64,000 nucleotides of DNA. It comes from Pedobacter sp. MC2016-15 (GTDB taxonomy: Bacteria > Bacteroidota > Bacteroidia > Sphingobacteriales > Sphingobacteriaceae). A program made the position numbers and the translations under genes. The notes beneath the pieces were generated by a model that saw only the letters and a list, made by a program, of their open reading frames with translations, was not told the DNA's origin and ran no database searches. The DNA lies in NCBI RefSeq assembly GCF_026239695.1, contig NZ_JAPIVS010000006.1:1-64000 (forward strand). Direction: 5' to 3'. How positions within the stretch are numbered: position 1 is the first letter of the stretch; every line of letters begins with the position of its first letter. Shown here piece by piece: positions 7,981 to 17,043 of this stretch.

Positions 7981-9528
7981 TTAGTACTCGCCAAAAACAC
8001 TTCGCAGCACATCTGCGATTTCGCCAAGAGTAGCGTAAACTTCTACGGCATTCAGGATAAAAGGCATCAGATTTTCCGAAGATTGAGCGGCATTTTTTAA
8101 ATTAAGCAGCGCAGAAGCCACTTCAGCGGCATTTCTCTCTTGCTTTAAACGTTTTAACTTCTCAATTTGAATACTGCGGATAGACTCATCAATTTGCAGC
8201 GTATCGGTAATTACTTCCTCTGATTGTGTAAATCTGTTCACGCCAACAATAACCCGGCCACCATCTTCAATTTCCAGTTGATATTGATAGGCGGCGGCAG
8301 CAATCTCATTTTGAATATAACCATTTTCTATGGCTGCCACAGCTCCGCCGATAGTATCAATTTTATCAATGTATAACTGTGCTGCAAGCTCAATTTGATC
8401 GGTCAGTGTTTCTACAAAAAACGATCCTGCAAGGGGGTCTGCAGTATCCGTCACCCCACTCTCAAATGCGATCACCTGCTGTGTCCGGAGGGCGACTTTT
8501 GCGGCTGCTTCTGTCGGCAGGGAAAGCGCCTCGTCGAAACCATTTGTATGCAGCGACTGAGTGCCTCCGAGTACTGCAGCCATCGCCTGGTTGGTTACCC
8601 TCACAATATTATTCATTGGCTGTTGCGCCGTAAGTGTTGAACCCCCGGTCTGGGTATGAAAACGCAGCATCTGCGCCTTCTCATCAGTAGCCCCAAGGCT
8701 TTTGGTTATCTTTGCCCACATCCTTCTGGCAGCCCGGAACTTGGCAATTTCTTCAAAAAAATTGTTATGGCAGTTGAAAAAGAAGGATAACCTCCTGGCG
8801 AAAACATTGATATCAAGTCCTTTTTCAAGGGCCGCATTCAGGTAAGCTTTTCCGTTAGATAACGTAAAGGCCAGTTCCTGTACTGCTGTAGAACCCGCCT
8901 CGCGGATATGATAACCGGAAATTGAGATGGTATTCCATTTGGGAATTTCCCTGCTGCAATATTCAAAAATATCGGTAATGATACGCATGGAAGGTTTGGG
9001 AGGATAAATATATGTACCCCTGGCTGCATATTCTTTCAGGATATCGTTCTGGATAGTACCCGAGATCTGACGCAGATCTGCCCCTTGTTTTTTGGCCAGT
9101 GCAATATACATCGCCAGCAGAATGGAAGCCGTTGCATTGATGGTCATGGAAGTCGTGATCTGCTCAAGTGTGATGCCCTGGAAAAGAAGCTCCATATCTT
9201 TCAGGGAATCAATCGCCACTCCCACCTTACCAACCTCTCCTTCAGCTAATTCATGATCGGAGTCGTAGCCAATTTGCGTCGGGAGATCAAATGCGACGGA
9301 AAGCCCCATGGTACCCTGCTGAAGCAGATAATGATAGCGCTTATTGGATTCTTCAGCAGTGCTGAAACCGGCATACTGCCTCATCGTCCATAAACGCCCC
9401 CTGTACATGTCTTTCTGAATCCCCCTGGTGAAGGGAAATTCGCCGGGTTTTTCGCTGACCGCAGGGGCAGCTGTATACAAAGGCTTAATCTCTATCGCAG
9501 AGCTGGTAAAACATTTTTTTTCTTCCAT
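7981..9528 (-). CDS. Methylmalonyl-CoA mutase catalytic subunit without B12 domain
   Basis: A 515-residue TIM-barrel subunit of the acyl-CoA mutase family, which interconverts methylmalonyl-CoA and succinyl-CoA. The active-site segment WTMRQYAGFSTAEESN carries Y52, and AARGTYIYPP carries R170. Family knowledge assigns Tyr and Arg at these sites to methylmalonyl-CoA mutase, where isobutyryl-CoA mutase has Phe and Gln. The catalytic His is H207 in SGYHIREAG. The protein stops before the cobalamin-binding domain (no DxHxxG motif), so a separate small subunit is needed and is not in this window. It starts 2 bp after the upstream gene. Confidence 0.92.
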   Translation of the reverse strand: MEEKKCFTSSAIEIKPLYTAAPAVSEKPGEFPFTRGIQKDMYRGRLWTMRQYAGFSTAEESNKRYHYLLQQGTMGLSVAFDLPTQIGYDSDHELAEGEVGKVGVAIDSLKDMELLFQGITLEQITTSMTINATASILLAMYIALAKKQGADLRQISGTIQNDILKEYAARGTYIYPPKPSMRIITDIFEYCSREIPKWNTISISGYHIREAGSTAVQELAFTLSNGKAYLNAALEKGLDINVFARRLSFFFNCHNNFFEEIAKFRAARRMWAKITKSLGATDEKAQMLRFHTQTGGSTLTAQQPMNNIVRVTNQAMAAVLGGTQSLHTNGFDEALSLPTEAAAKVALRTQQVIAFESGVTDTADPLAGSFFVETLTDQIELAAQLYIDKIDTIGGAVAAIENGYIQNEIAAAAYQYQLEIEDGGRVIVGVNRFTQSEEVITDTLQIDESIRSIQIEKLKRLKQERNAAEVASALLNLKNAAQSSENLMPFILNAVEVYATLGEIADVLRSVFGEY

Positions 9529-9530
9529 AC

Positions 9531-10061
9531 TTAAAACATCTGATGAATATCCTGCTTGATCAGCTGAATGGTCAGGTCATAGGGGTTCTCGGCAATTCCT
9601 GCCACATGTTCCAGCACCGTCCTGCTCAGGTCCCTGCCGCTGGCATCCGCGGGAAGGGTACCAGCGGCATTGTTGATCATGGCAATGGTATCATCTTTCA
9701 ATTTACGCAATACATTCCAGCTTGCTGCATTGATGTACAATTGCTGACTCACATTATGCTGGTATTCCGTTCTCACCTCATTCAGGATCCGTGCCTGTAA
9801 CTGCACTGCCGGTACTCCCTGCTCATATAGCCTGATGAAAAGATTTGAGGGGTTCAGGCGGTCTACAAAGACAATCATGCGCTCATGCGCCTGTAAGCGA
9901 AGCTGCAGCAATGCTACTTTATCCTCCTCTTTGCTGGCTGCAGGCTCCTTTCGGAAATACCTGATGATGTCGTTTTTCAGCAAATACCAGGAACCGGTAA
10001 TCATAATCAGCCCGCCCGCAGCATGCACCGCTACCTGTGTTAAAAAATATTGTAAATTCAT
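9531..10061 (-). CDS. Membrane-anchored protein of unknown function next to mutase
   Basis: A 176-residue protein that I cannot assign to a named family. Residues about 8-28 form one membrane helix (VAVHAAGGLIMITGSWYLL), followed by a basic, charged helical region (KEEDKVALLQLRLQAHERMI) and a mostly helical cytoplasmic domain ending at F176. It lies 2 bp upstream of the mutase subunit in the same direction, so the two are probably co-translated. That pairing, seen only here by me, is the single clue to a function. Not long enough to be the B12-binding subunit, and it lacks the DxHxxG motif. Confidence 0.75.
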   Translation of the reverse strand: MNLQYFLTQVAVHAAGGLIMITGSWYLLKNDIIRYFRKEPAASKEEDKVALLQLRLQAHERMIVFVDRLNPSNLFIRLYEQGVPAVQLQARILNEVRTEYQHNVSQQLYINAASWNVLRKLKDDTIAMINNAAGTLPADASGRDLSRTVLEHVAGIAENPYDLTIQLIKQDIHQMF

Positions 10062-10130
10062 TTGTCGATAGTTGATTGGTCACAAAAATGTGTTTTTATT
10101 ACGAATAAAGTTAATTAAACCATTTGTTAT

Positions 10131-10138
10131 TATCTTTG
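10131..10138 (+). promoter_or_regulatory. -7 element (TATCTTTG) of the A-type Fe-S gene
   Basis: A perfect TAnnTTTG match, 39 bp upstream of the ATG at 10178. Confidence 0.45.
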
Positions 10139-10177
10139 TAACTAGTCATACTGCTACAGTACTTAAACAGATATATC

Positions 10178-10528
10178 ATGAGCACAGTTGATACAGCATT
10201 TGCGCCGGTTTCCTTTACAGGAACGGCTGTTAAAGAACTCTTAAAATTAAAAGACCAGCAGGAAATATCAGATGATTTTGGATTGCGTGTTGGAGTTGAA
10301 GGTGGAGGATGTTCAGGAATGAGCTACCTGCTGGGCTTTGACCAGAAGAAAGACGGCGATCAGGAGTTTATCATTGACGGGATTAAGATTTTCATGAATA
10401 AAGCACACCAGATGTATTTACTTGGCATGCAGGTAGACTGGCAGGATGGCCTGAACTCAAGAGGCTTTACTTTCAGCAATCCTAATGCAGACAGTACCTG
10501 TGGTTGCGGGACAAGTTTCTCTGTGTAA
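10178..10528 (+). CDS. A-type iron-sulfur carrier (HesB/IscA family)
   Basis: A 116-residue protein. The three conserved cysteines of A-type carriers are present: GVEGGGCSGMSYLLGF in the middle and CGCGTSF at the C-terminus. These bind an Fe-S cluster or iron for transfer to apo-proteins. The N-terminal eight residues (STVDTAFA) are a short extension. Length and motif order match IscA/ErpA/SufA. No isc or suf genes lie nearby, so the specific name cannot be chosen. It is followed by its own terminator, so it forms a single-gene transcript. Confidence 0.93.
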   Translation: MSTVDTAFAPVSFTGTAVKELLKLKDQQEISDDFGLRVGVEGGGCSGMSYLLGFDQKKDGDQEFIIDGIKIFMNKAHQMYLLGMQVDWQDGLNSRGFTFSNPNADSTCGCGTSFSV

Positions 10529-10561
10529 GTTTTTTATTCTTTCGCGTGTAACATTTTACAG

Positions 10562-10591
10562 GTCCTGTTGTCATAACAACGGGACTTTTTT
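10562..10591 (+). terminator. Intrinsic terminator after the A-type Fe-S gene
   Basis: Stem GTCCTGTTGT / ACAACGGGAC (10562-10571 and 10576-10585, one G-U pair) with loop CATA, followed by six U. Confidence 0.9.
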
Positions 10592-10621
10592 ATTTTGTCC
10601 CATCTAAATCGATTTGAGGAA

Positions 10622-11854
10622 ATGACTTATACCGAAAATGTCAGACTTGCACTGCAGGCGATACAAAGCAACAGGCTCCGTACCATGCTCACCGCATTGA
10701 TTATCGCCATTGGCTTGTCGGCACTGGTAGGTATCCTGACGACGCTCGACGCCGTGAAGAAGAGCATGACAGAAGCCTTTTCCAATATGGGAGCAAATTC
10801 CTTTACGATCAGGAACCGCGGTACGGGTATCCGCATTGGGGGGCCCGGTGAAGGACCCAAACCTTTTAAATCTATCCGCTATGAAGATGCGCTGGCTTTT
10901 AAAAACCGCCTTGATGCACCTGCATCCGTAACTATTAGCGTCATCGCCACCAGGGGCGCTACCGCCAAATTCAGTAAAGAAAAAACTAACCCGAACATAT
11001 CTATCCAGGGAATTGACGAAAACGGCCTTAAGGCCCAGGGGCTGGATCTGGCACAGGGCAGAAATTTCAGCAGTGCTGAGGCGGAACTGGGCAACAATCT
11101 GTGTATTATCGGAAGTGAGATCGCTACCGCCCTCTTTAAACACGAATCTCCGATCGACAAGGTCCTTACCGCAGGAAACAGCCGCCTGAAGGTAATCGGC
11201 GTGCTGGCAAGTAAGGGCTCCAGCATGGGCTCCAATACAGACAGGGCAGTATTCATTCCACTGTATAAGGCAAAAGTAATCAACTCCAGCACAAATCCTT
11301 CCTATACCCTCACAGTCACTGTAAACAGCAATGAGCAAATGGAAACCGTGATCGGAGAAGCTACTGCCGAGTTCAGAAAGGTGCGCAAAGTAAAAATCAC
11401 CGAACCAAACAATTTTGAAATTACCAAGAGTGATGCTGTAGCACAAACTTTATTTGAGAACCTCGCTATGATTGCTATCGGTGGAATTACCATAGGCGTG
11501 ATTACACTCATCGGCGCCTCTATCGGACTCATGAATATCATGCTGGTATCCGTGACAGAAAGAACGCGCGAAATTGGTATCAGAAAAGCTATTGGAGCTA
11601 ATCCTTCAGTAATCAGGAAACAGTTTCTCATTGAGGCTGTCATGATCTGCCTGATGGGTGGAACCATGGGGATTATCTTCGGAATTTTGCTGGGCAACGC
11701 AATATCCCTGGCAATGGGAGGATCTTTCATTATACCATGGATGTTTATCTTTGGTGGCTTTGCCCTTTGCGTCCTCGTTGGCGTAATGTCGGGTTACTAT
11801 CCGGCAAGAAAGGCCTCCCGTCTGGATCCTGTAGAAGCTTTGCGTTACGAGTAA
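10622..11854 (+). CDS. MacB-like ABC transporter permease
   Basis: A 410-residue FtsX/MacB-type permease. One membrane helix follows the N-terminus (TMLTALIIAIGLSALVGIL), then an extracytoplasmic MacB_PCD-type domain of about 240 residues, then three helices in the C-terminal FtsX domain with the family motif VTERTREIGIRKAIGANPSV and the ending ARKASRLDPVEALRYE. Such permeases drive lipoprotein or peptide export, or mechanotransmission, with an ATPase and adaptor. Neither partner is adjacent. I chose ATG 10622. An in-frame TTG at 10595 would lie right behind the preceding terminator's U-run, so it is unlikely. Confidence 0.9.
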   Translation: MTYTENVRLALQAIQSNRLRTMLTALIIAIGLSALVGILTTLDAVKKSMTEAFSNMGANSFTIRNRGTGIRIGGPGEGPKPFKSIRYEDALAFKNRLDAPASVTISVIATRGATAKFSKEKTNPNISIQGIDENGLKAQGLDLAQGRNFSSAEAELGNNLCIIGSEIATALFKHESPIDKVLTAGNSRLKVIGVLASKGSSMGSNTDRAVFIPLYKAKVINSSTNPSYTLTVTVNSNEQMETVIGEATAEFRKVRKVKITEPNNFEITKSDAVAQTLFENLAMIAIGGITIGVITLIGASIGLMNIMLVSVTERTREIGIRKAIGANPSVIRKQFLIEAVMICLMGGTMGIIFGILLGNAISLAMGGSFIIPWMFIFGGFALCVLVGVMSGYYPARKASRLDPVEALRYE

Positions 11855-11884
11855 AAAAAAAGGAGCCTATCTCAGATAAGCTCC
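11853..11884 (-). terminator. Terminator of the nucleotide-sugar operon
   Basis: Stem GGAGC-C-TATCT / AGATA-A-GCTCC (11862-11872 and 11874-11884). Read on the minus strand it is followed by a run of U (11861-11853) that overlaps the permease stop codon. Confidence 0.8.
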
Positions 11885-11914
11885 CTGTATTAAAGGATTG
11901 ATTACGATCCGGTA

Positions 11915-12967
11915 CTATCTTGCGCTGTACTGGGTTTCGTAGTATTTCTGATAATTACCCGAAGTAACATTTGTTAACCATTCTTCATTTTCCAGATACC
12001 AGGCAACAGTTTTTTCCAGTCCTTCTTCAAACTGAAGACTAGGTACCCAGTCCAGTTTCTCCTGTAGTTTGGTAGAATCAATGGCATAACGCAGGTCGTG
12101 TCCTGCACGGTCGGTCACAAACGTGATCAGCTTTGCAGATTCTCCTTCAGCACGTCCCAGTTTTTTATCCATGATTTTGCACAGCAAATGTATGAGATCG
12201 ATGTTCTTCCATTCATTATGACCACCGATATTGTAGGTCTCCCCCGTTTTAGCTTCATGGAAAATCACATCTATCGCACGTGCATGATCCTCAACCCATA
12301 ACCAGTCGCGGATATTCTCACCTTTGCCATAAACAGGCACTGGAAGACTATTCTTGATATTGTTGATCGCCAGAGGAATCAGCTTTTCAGGAAAGTGATG
12401 TGAACCATAGTTATTAGAGCAGTTAGAGATCACGACATCAATTCCGTAGGTATCATGGTACGCTCTTACAAAATGATCTGAAGAAGCTTTAGATGCAGAG
12501 TAAGGGCTGTGCGGATCATATGCTGTAGTTTCTGTAAACATACCTGAATCTCCGAGGGCACCATACACTTCGTCTGTAGATACATGGTAGAATCTCTTTT
12601 TATCATAGTCGCCTTTCCAGAACTCACGCGCCGAGTTCAGGAGGTTGACAGTTCCGATAACGTTGGTCATTACAAATGCCGTTGGGTCCGTGATGGAACG
12701 GTCTACATGTGATTCAGCTGCGAGATGGATCACCGCATCAAAGTTCTCCTGTTGAAACAGGGTATTGATTTCTTCAGCATCAGTAATATCTGCCTTCACA
12801 AATCTGTAATTAGGACTAGCCTCAATATCTGTCAGATTTGCAAGATTACCCGCATAGGTCAGTTTATCCAGGTTGACAATTTCGTAATCGGGGTATTTGT
12901 TCACAAATCTCCGCACTACGTGAGAGCCGATAAACCCTGCCCCGCCGGTAATTAGAATCTTCTTCAT
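11915..12967 (-). CDS. rfbB: dTDP-glucose 4,6-dehydratase
   Basis: A 350-residue extended SDR enzyme converting dTDP-glucose to dTDP-4-keto-6-deoxyglucose, the precursor of rhamnose and other deoxysugars. NAD-binding GGAGFIGSHVVRRF is at 7-20. The catalytic region is HVSTDEVYGALG with the T-D-E set typical of dehydratases, then YSASKASSDHFVRAYHDTYG with the Tyr/Lys pair. The C-terminal half has GKGENIRDWLWVEDHARAID. It is last in a minus-strand operon that starts at ugd. No rmlA, rmlC or rmlD lies next to it; an RmlD-like reductase is at 33.3-34.2 kb. Confidence 0.95.
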   Translation of the reverse strand: MKKILITGGAGFIGSHVVRRFVNKYPDYEIVNLDKLTYAGNLANLTDIEASPNYRFVKADITDAEEINTLFQQENFDAVIHLAAESHVDRSITDPTAFVMTNVIGTVNLLNSAREFWKGDYDKKRFYHVSTDEVYGALGDSGMFTETTAYDPHSPYSASKASSDHFVRAYHDTYGIDVVISNCSNNYGSHHFPEKLIPLAINNIKNSLPVPVYGKGENIRDWLWVEDHARAIDVIFHEAKTGETYNIGGHNEWKNIDLIHLLCKIMDKKLGRAEGESAKLITFVTDRAGHDLRYAIDSTKLQEKLDWVPSLQFEEGLEKTVAWYLENEEWLTNVTSGNYQKYYETQYSAR

Positions 12968-13006
12968 GAGATGTATTTTTAAATGTTTTTGGCTTATTGG
13001 TATTTT

Positions 13007-13573
13007 TTATATTTCTTCCGGCAGACCAATTTCACGTGCTGCCCTGGAGAGTTGCTGTTCTTCCATTTTTGAAAGCACGGCGTTAAAATCATCCTTAAGG
13101 TCATACTGTAAATCCTCATGCAGTTTTATATACTTCTTATACAGTGCAAGGGTAGTCCTTAAAAAATATGTTTTCAGACGTTCGTTAAACTTTGCCAATG
13201 GAGAGAAAACGCTCTCTTTGTAGTCCAAAGGTACAATTTTTAATAAATGTAAGCGAAGTTCAACTTCAGTATTCGGATCTTTGGTTACCTTATAATGGTG
13301 ATTTACCCTGCCGTTGAGTTTTCTAAAGGCTGCAAGTGCATCTTTGGACGTAGATTTCTTTATTTTCAGCAAGGCTGAAATGGAGTCATCAATCTCTTCA
13401 GTGAGCAAAGACTGCCTTTCCTCCAGGTCTGTTTCATTTTCAAGCAATTTAAAATGAAGGTGCTCAGTGAGCACCTTATCTTTTGCGATCAGACGAAGCA
13501 ACAACTTGTCCTTTTCTTTGGGAGGAATGGCTGTTATTGCAGCCTTCAGATCTTTATGATCCTTTAATAACAT
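13007..13573 (-). CDS. Helical protein of unknown function in nucleotide-sugar operon
   Basis: A 188-residue protein that I do not recognise. It is predicted all-helical, charged and Leu/Lys-rich, with no signal peptide or membrane segment. It opens with LLKDHKDLKAAITAIPPKEK and includes a run of basic residues around YFLRTTLALYKKYIKLHEDL. Its ATG directly follows the galE stop codon (no gap), and rfbB starts 39 bp later, so it belongs to the sugar operon. No catalytic motif is visible; a structural or regulatory role is as likely as an enzymatic one. Confidence 0.75.
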   Translation of the reverse strand: MLLKDHKDLKAAITAIPPKEKDKLLLRLIAKDKVLTEHLHFKLLENETDLEERQSLLTEEIDDSISALLKIKKSTSKDALAAFRKLNGRVNHHYKVTKDPNTEVELRLHLLKIVPLDYKESVFSPLAKFNERLKTYFLRTTLALYKKYIKLHEDLQYDLKDDFNAVLSKMEEQQLSRAAREIGLPEEI

Positions 13574-14596
13574 TTAGAAGGGATTATCTTTCAGGTATTT
13601 TTCCCAGTTCCAGGCAGAAAGCATCATTTCGTTGACATCAAGCTCCGCTTTCCAGCCAAGACCTTCAGCCGATTTAGTGACATCTCCCCATACCTGTTCT
13701 ACATCACCTTCCCTTCTCGGGCCGATCTTGTAATCCAGCTTTTCACCTGTAGAGCTTTCAAAGGCCTGGATAATCTCCAATACTGATGAACCCTTTCCGG
13801 TACCAAGGTTAAATACTTCGTAGTTGCCTTCAGCTTTAGCACTCTCCAGTCGCTGTATTGCAGCCACATGTGCTTTGCCCAGATCCACAACGTGAATGTA
13901 ATCTCTTACTGCACTGCCGTCAGGGGTATTGTAGTCGTTTCCAAATACAGTGATCGGACCACGTTTACCTATTGCAGACTGCGTGATAAAAGGCACCAGG
14001 TTCTGAGGAACACCTATCGGCAGTTCACCGATGAGAGCAGAATTATGGGCACCAACCGGGTTAAAATAACGCAGTGAGATCACTTTTAAATCAGGGGATA
14101 CCGCACAGGTATCCCTCAAAATTTCTTCAGCAATCTGTTTAGTGTTCCCATATGGAGACTCTGCAACTTTCACCGCTGCATCTTCTGTCACAGGCAGCTG
14201 GTCTGGCTGACCATATACCGTACATGACGATGAAAATACCAGGTTGACATTACTGTTAAATGCAGTAATCACATTGATCAGCGAGTAAAAATTATTCCTG
14301 TAATATTTTAACGGGAAGTTTACTGATTCGCCTACAGCCTTAAAAGCTGCGAAATGAATTACTCCGGTAATATCAGGGTGAGCTGCTACAAAGTCGGTCA
14401 CCTTCTGTTCATCACAGAGATCAAGTTCAGTGAAATCCGGATTCTGGCCGGTGATCGTTTCCAGCTGCGTAAGGATCTTTGGATTGGAATTTGAAAAATC
14501 ATCCACCAGGAGTACTTCATAACCTGCATTGATCAACTCAACAGCAGTATGAGAACCAATAAATCCGGTGCCTCCGGTAACTAAAATTTTGCCCAT
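13574..14596 (-). CDS. galE: UDP-glucose 4-epimerase
   Basis: A 340-residue SDR enzyme interconverting UDP-glucose and UDP-galactose. NAD motif GGTGFIGSHTAVELINAGYE is at 8-27. The catalytic elements are SSSCTVYGQP with Ser/Thr and SPYGNTKQIAEEIL with the Tyr-x3-Lys pair. The family-specific FNPVGAHNSALIGELP and NYNTPDG-type DYNTPDGSAVRDYIHVVDL follow. It starts 6 bp after the upstream decarboxylase and abuts the following unknown gene. Length is normal. Confidence 0.95.
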   Translation of the reverse strand: MGKILVTGGTGFIGSHTAVELINAGYEVLLVDDFSNSNPKILTQLETITGQNPDFTELDLCDEQKVTDFVAAHPDITGVIHFAAFKAVGESVNFPLKYYRNNFYSLINVITAFNSNVNLVFSSSCTVYGQPDQLPVTEDAAVKVAESPYGNTKQIAEEILRDTCAVSPDLKVISLRYFNPVGAHNSALIGELPIGVPQNLVPFITQSAIGKRGPITVFGNDYNTPDGSAVRDYIHVVDLGKAHVAAIQRLESAKAEGNYEVFNLGTGKGSSVLEIIQAFESSTGEKLDYKIGPRREGDVEQVWGDVTKSAEGLGWKAELDVNEMMLSAWNWEKYLKDNPF

Positions 14597-14602
14597 TGCT
14601 GA

Positions 14603-15592
14603 TTAGCGGTTATAAGTTGTAAAATCCTTATGTTCTTTATTTACCAGAGCTTCAGCAGGCAGGCTTTTGAAGTACTCATAGGTAATTTTCAGGCCTTCGG
14701 CACGGCCTACCTTAGGCTCCCAGCCCAACAGAGCTTTGGCTTTGGTAATGTCCGGCTGGCGCTGTTTTGGGTCATCTACAGGAAGTTCCTTATAGATTAC
14801 TTTCTGTGTTGTACCTGTCAGTTTAATAATCTCTTCGGCAAACTGTCCGATCGTGATTTCATCAGGGTTTCCGATATTTACAGGCTGTGCATAATCACTC
14901 AGCAGCAATCTGTAAATTCCTTCCACGAGGTCATCCACATAACAGAATGAGCGCGTTTGTGAACCATCACCAAAAACAGTAAGGTCTTCACCCCTCAGTG
15001 CCTGGCCAATGAAGGCAGGTAAAACACGTCCGTCATTCAGGCGCATCCTTGGTCCGTAAGTATTGAAAATACGTACAATACGGGTTTCAAGACCGTGGAA
15101 AGTATGGTAAGCCATTGTTATCGCTTCCTGGAAACGTTTAGCTTCATCATAAACACCCCTTGGTCCTACCGGGTTTACGTTACCCCAGTATTCTTCCGGC
15201 TGAGGATTTACATTAGGATCGCCATACACTTCAGAAGTAGAAGCGATGATCATCCTGGCATTTTTATTCTTGGCAAGTCCCAGCAGGTTATGTGTTCCCA
15301 GTGAACCAACTTTTAGGGTTTGGATTGGGATTTTCAGATAATCAATAGGGCTGGCCGGAGAAGCAAAGTGCAGGATATAATCCAGCTTTCCGGGAACATA
15401 TACATACTTGGACACGTCATGGTTGGCAAACTCGAAGTTTTCCAGCGCAAAAAGGTGTTCAATATTTTGCAGGTCCCCCGTAATCAGGTTATCCATTGCA
15501 ATGACATGGTAATCTTCTTTGATAAACCTGTCACACAAATGCGATCCCAGGAAACCGGCTGCGCCGGTTATTAATACTCTTTTACGCTCCAT
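14603..15592 (-). CDS. UDP-glucuronate decarboxylase (UDP-xylose synthase)
   Basis: A 329-residue SDR enzyme predicted to decarboxylate UDP-glucuronate to UDP-xylose. NAD motif GAAGFLGSHLCDRF, then the UXS-type HFASPASPIDYLKIPIQTLK, catalytic STSEVYGDP and VYDEAKRFQEAI (Tyr-x3-Lys), and RIFNTYGPRMRLNDGRVLPA, all strong matches to UXS proteins. Its substrate is made by ugd immediately upstream. I chose ATG 15592, which overlaps the end of ugd by 11 bp; an in-frame TTG at 15598 is the alternative. A role in surface polysaccharide is inferred. Confidence 0.93.
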   Translation of the reverse strand: MERKRVLITGAAGFLGSHLCDRFIKEDYHVIAMDNLITGDLQNIEHLFALENFEFANHDVSKYVYVPGKLDYILHFASPASPIDYLKIPIQTLKVGSLGTHNLLGLAKNKNARMIIASTSEVYGDPNVNPQPEEYWGNVNPVGPRGVYDEAKRFQEAITMAYHTFHGLETRIVRIFNTYGPRMRLNDGRVLPAFIGQALRGEDLTVFGDGSQTRSFCYVDDLVEGIYRLLLSDYAQPVNIGNPDEITIGQFAEEIIKLTGTTQKVIYKELPVDDPKQRQPDITKAKALLGWEPKVGRAEGLKITYEYFKSLPAEALVNKEHKDFTTYNR

Positions 15593-16901
15593 TCTCAACT
15601 AATTTACGGCCGATACTGTTATAATAATAACCCAATTCAACCATTTTATTCAGGTCATATAAGTTACGACCGTCAAATACCACTTTGTTTGCTAATTTTT
15701 CTTCCATTTTCTCAAAGTCAGGATTACGGAATACTGACCATTCTGTAGCAATCAGGAGTGCATCAGCGCCTGTTAAAGCGTCATATTGGTTTTCAGCATA
15801 TACAACCTTATCACCAATTACGTTTTTAACATTTTCCATTCCTTCAGGATCGAAAACAGTAACAGTAGCACCAGCTTTAACGAGATCATCAATGATGTAC
15901 AATGCCGGAGCTTCGCGGATATCATCAGTTTCAGGTTTAAAAGCAAGTCCCCATAATGCGAAATGTTTACCGCTAAGGTTGCCCTTATAATATTTGCTTA
16001 CTTTTTCTACGAGTACAGTTTTTTGTTTTTCATTGATTTCCATTACTGCCTTCAGGATCGCGAAATCATATTTGTTTTCTTCAGCTGATTTGGCCAGGGC
16101 CTGTACATCTTTAGGGAAGCATGAACCACCATATCCGATACCAGGGAAAAGGAAACGTTTTCCGATACGCTCATCAGAACCGATACCTTTACGTACTGAA
16201 TCCACGTCAGCACCTACCAGCTCACAAAGGTTAGCCACTTCATTCATAAAAGTGATTTTTGTAGCCAGGAATGAATTTGCAGCATATTTTGTTAACTCAG
16301 AAGATTTCTCATCCATAAAAAGGATAGGATTTCCCTGGCGTACATAAGGGCCGTACAATTCACCCATTAATTTTTTAGCACGTTCGCTGCGTGTACCGAT
16401 AACCACGCGGTCAGGCTTCATAAAGTCTTCTACTGCGACACCCTCACGAAGAAACTCAGGATTTGAAACCACGTCAATTTCAACAGATGTGTTTTCAGCG
16501 AAAACTGCCTGTACTTTATCAGCAGTTCCTACCGGTACTGTTGATTTGTTAACAATCACTTTGTATTCTGTAACCAGTTTAGAAATGTCTTTGGCAGCGC
16601 CAAGGATATACGACAAATCTGCGGCACCATCACCACCTGGAGGCGTTGGAAGCGCCATAAAAATAATTTGAGCATCTTTCACTGCTAAAGCAAGATCAGT
16701 AGTGAATGTCAATCGTTTCTGCTCGATGTTACGCAAAAACAACACATCCAGTCCTGGTTCGTAGATGGGTATTTCACCATTCTGCATTTTCAAAACTTTA
16801 GCTTCATTGATGTCTACACATATTACAGTGTTACCTGTTTCTGCAAGACAAGTTCCAGTTACGAGTCCAACATACCCTGTTCCGATTACGGCAATTTTCA
16901 T
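15582..16901 (-). CDS. ugd: UDP-glucose 6-dehydrogenase
   Basis: A 439-residue enzyme oxidising UDP-glucose to UDP-glucuronate with two NAD+. The N-terminal Rossmann domain begins KIAVIGTGYVGLVTGTCLAE. The central helix domain includes NPEFLREGVAVEDFMKPDRV. The catalytic cysteine lies in FPGIGYGGSCFPKDVQAL at about residue 260, and the C-terminal UDP-binding domain has LWGLAFKPETDDIREAPAL. It is the first gene of the nucleotide-sugar operon and diverges from waaA over a 142-bp spacer. Its product feeds the next gene. Confidence 0.97.
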   Translation of the reverse strand: MKIAVIGTGYVGLVTGTCLAETGNTVICVDINEAKVLKMQNGEIPIYEPGLDVLFLRNIEQKRLTFTTDLALAVKDAQIIFMALPTPPGGDGAADLSYILGAAKDISKLVTEYKVIVNKSTVPVGTADKVQAVFAENTSVEIDVVSNPEFLREGVAVEDFMKPDRVVIGTRSERAKKLMGELYGPYVRQGNPILFMDEKSSELTKYAANSFLATKITFMNEVANLCELVGADVDSVRKGIGSDERIGKRFLFPGIGYGGSCFPKDVQALAKSAEENKYDFAILKAVMEINEKQKTVLVEKVSKYYKGNLSGKHFALWGLAFKPETDDIREAPALYIIDDLVKAGATVTVFDPEGMENVKNVIGDKVVYAENQYDALTGADALLIATEWSVFRNPDFEKMEEKLANKVVFDGRNLYDLNKMVELGYYYNSIGRKLVENGA

Positions 16902-17009
16902 ATGAATATATTTTAAATAATTAAGTAGCTTACATAAACTTGTATGAATTCATAACGCAATAAGTGTATCGTGCTGCAGATAATGGTTAAATTTTCCAAT
17001 TTAATCGAG

Positions 17010-17017
17010 TATCTTCG
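17010..17017 (+). promoter_or_regulatory. Possible -7 element of waaA
   Basis: TATCTTCG differs at one position from TAnnTTTG and lies 26 bp before the waaA ATG in the divergent spacer. Confidence 0.25.
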
Positions 17018-17043
17018 GCTAAGATAATAAATAAACGTACAAA

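Noticed and set aside
10604..11446. Long open frame (280 codons) on the minus strand across the permease gene
   Set aside because: It is antisense to a clear MacB-like permease with full family motifs and shows no recognisable domain of its own.
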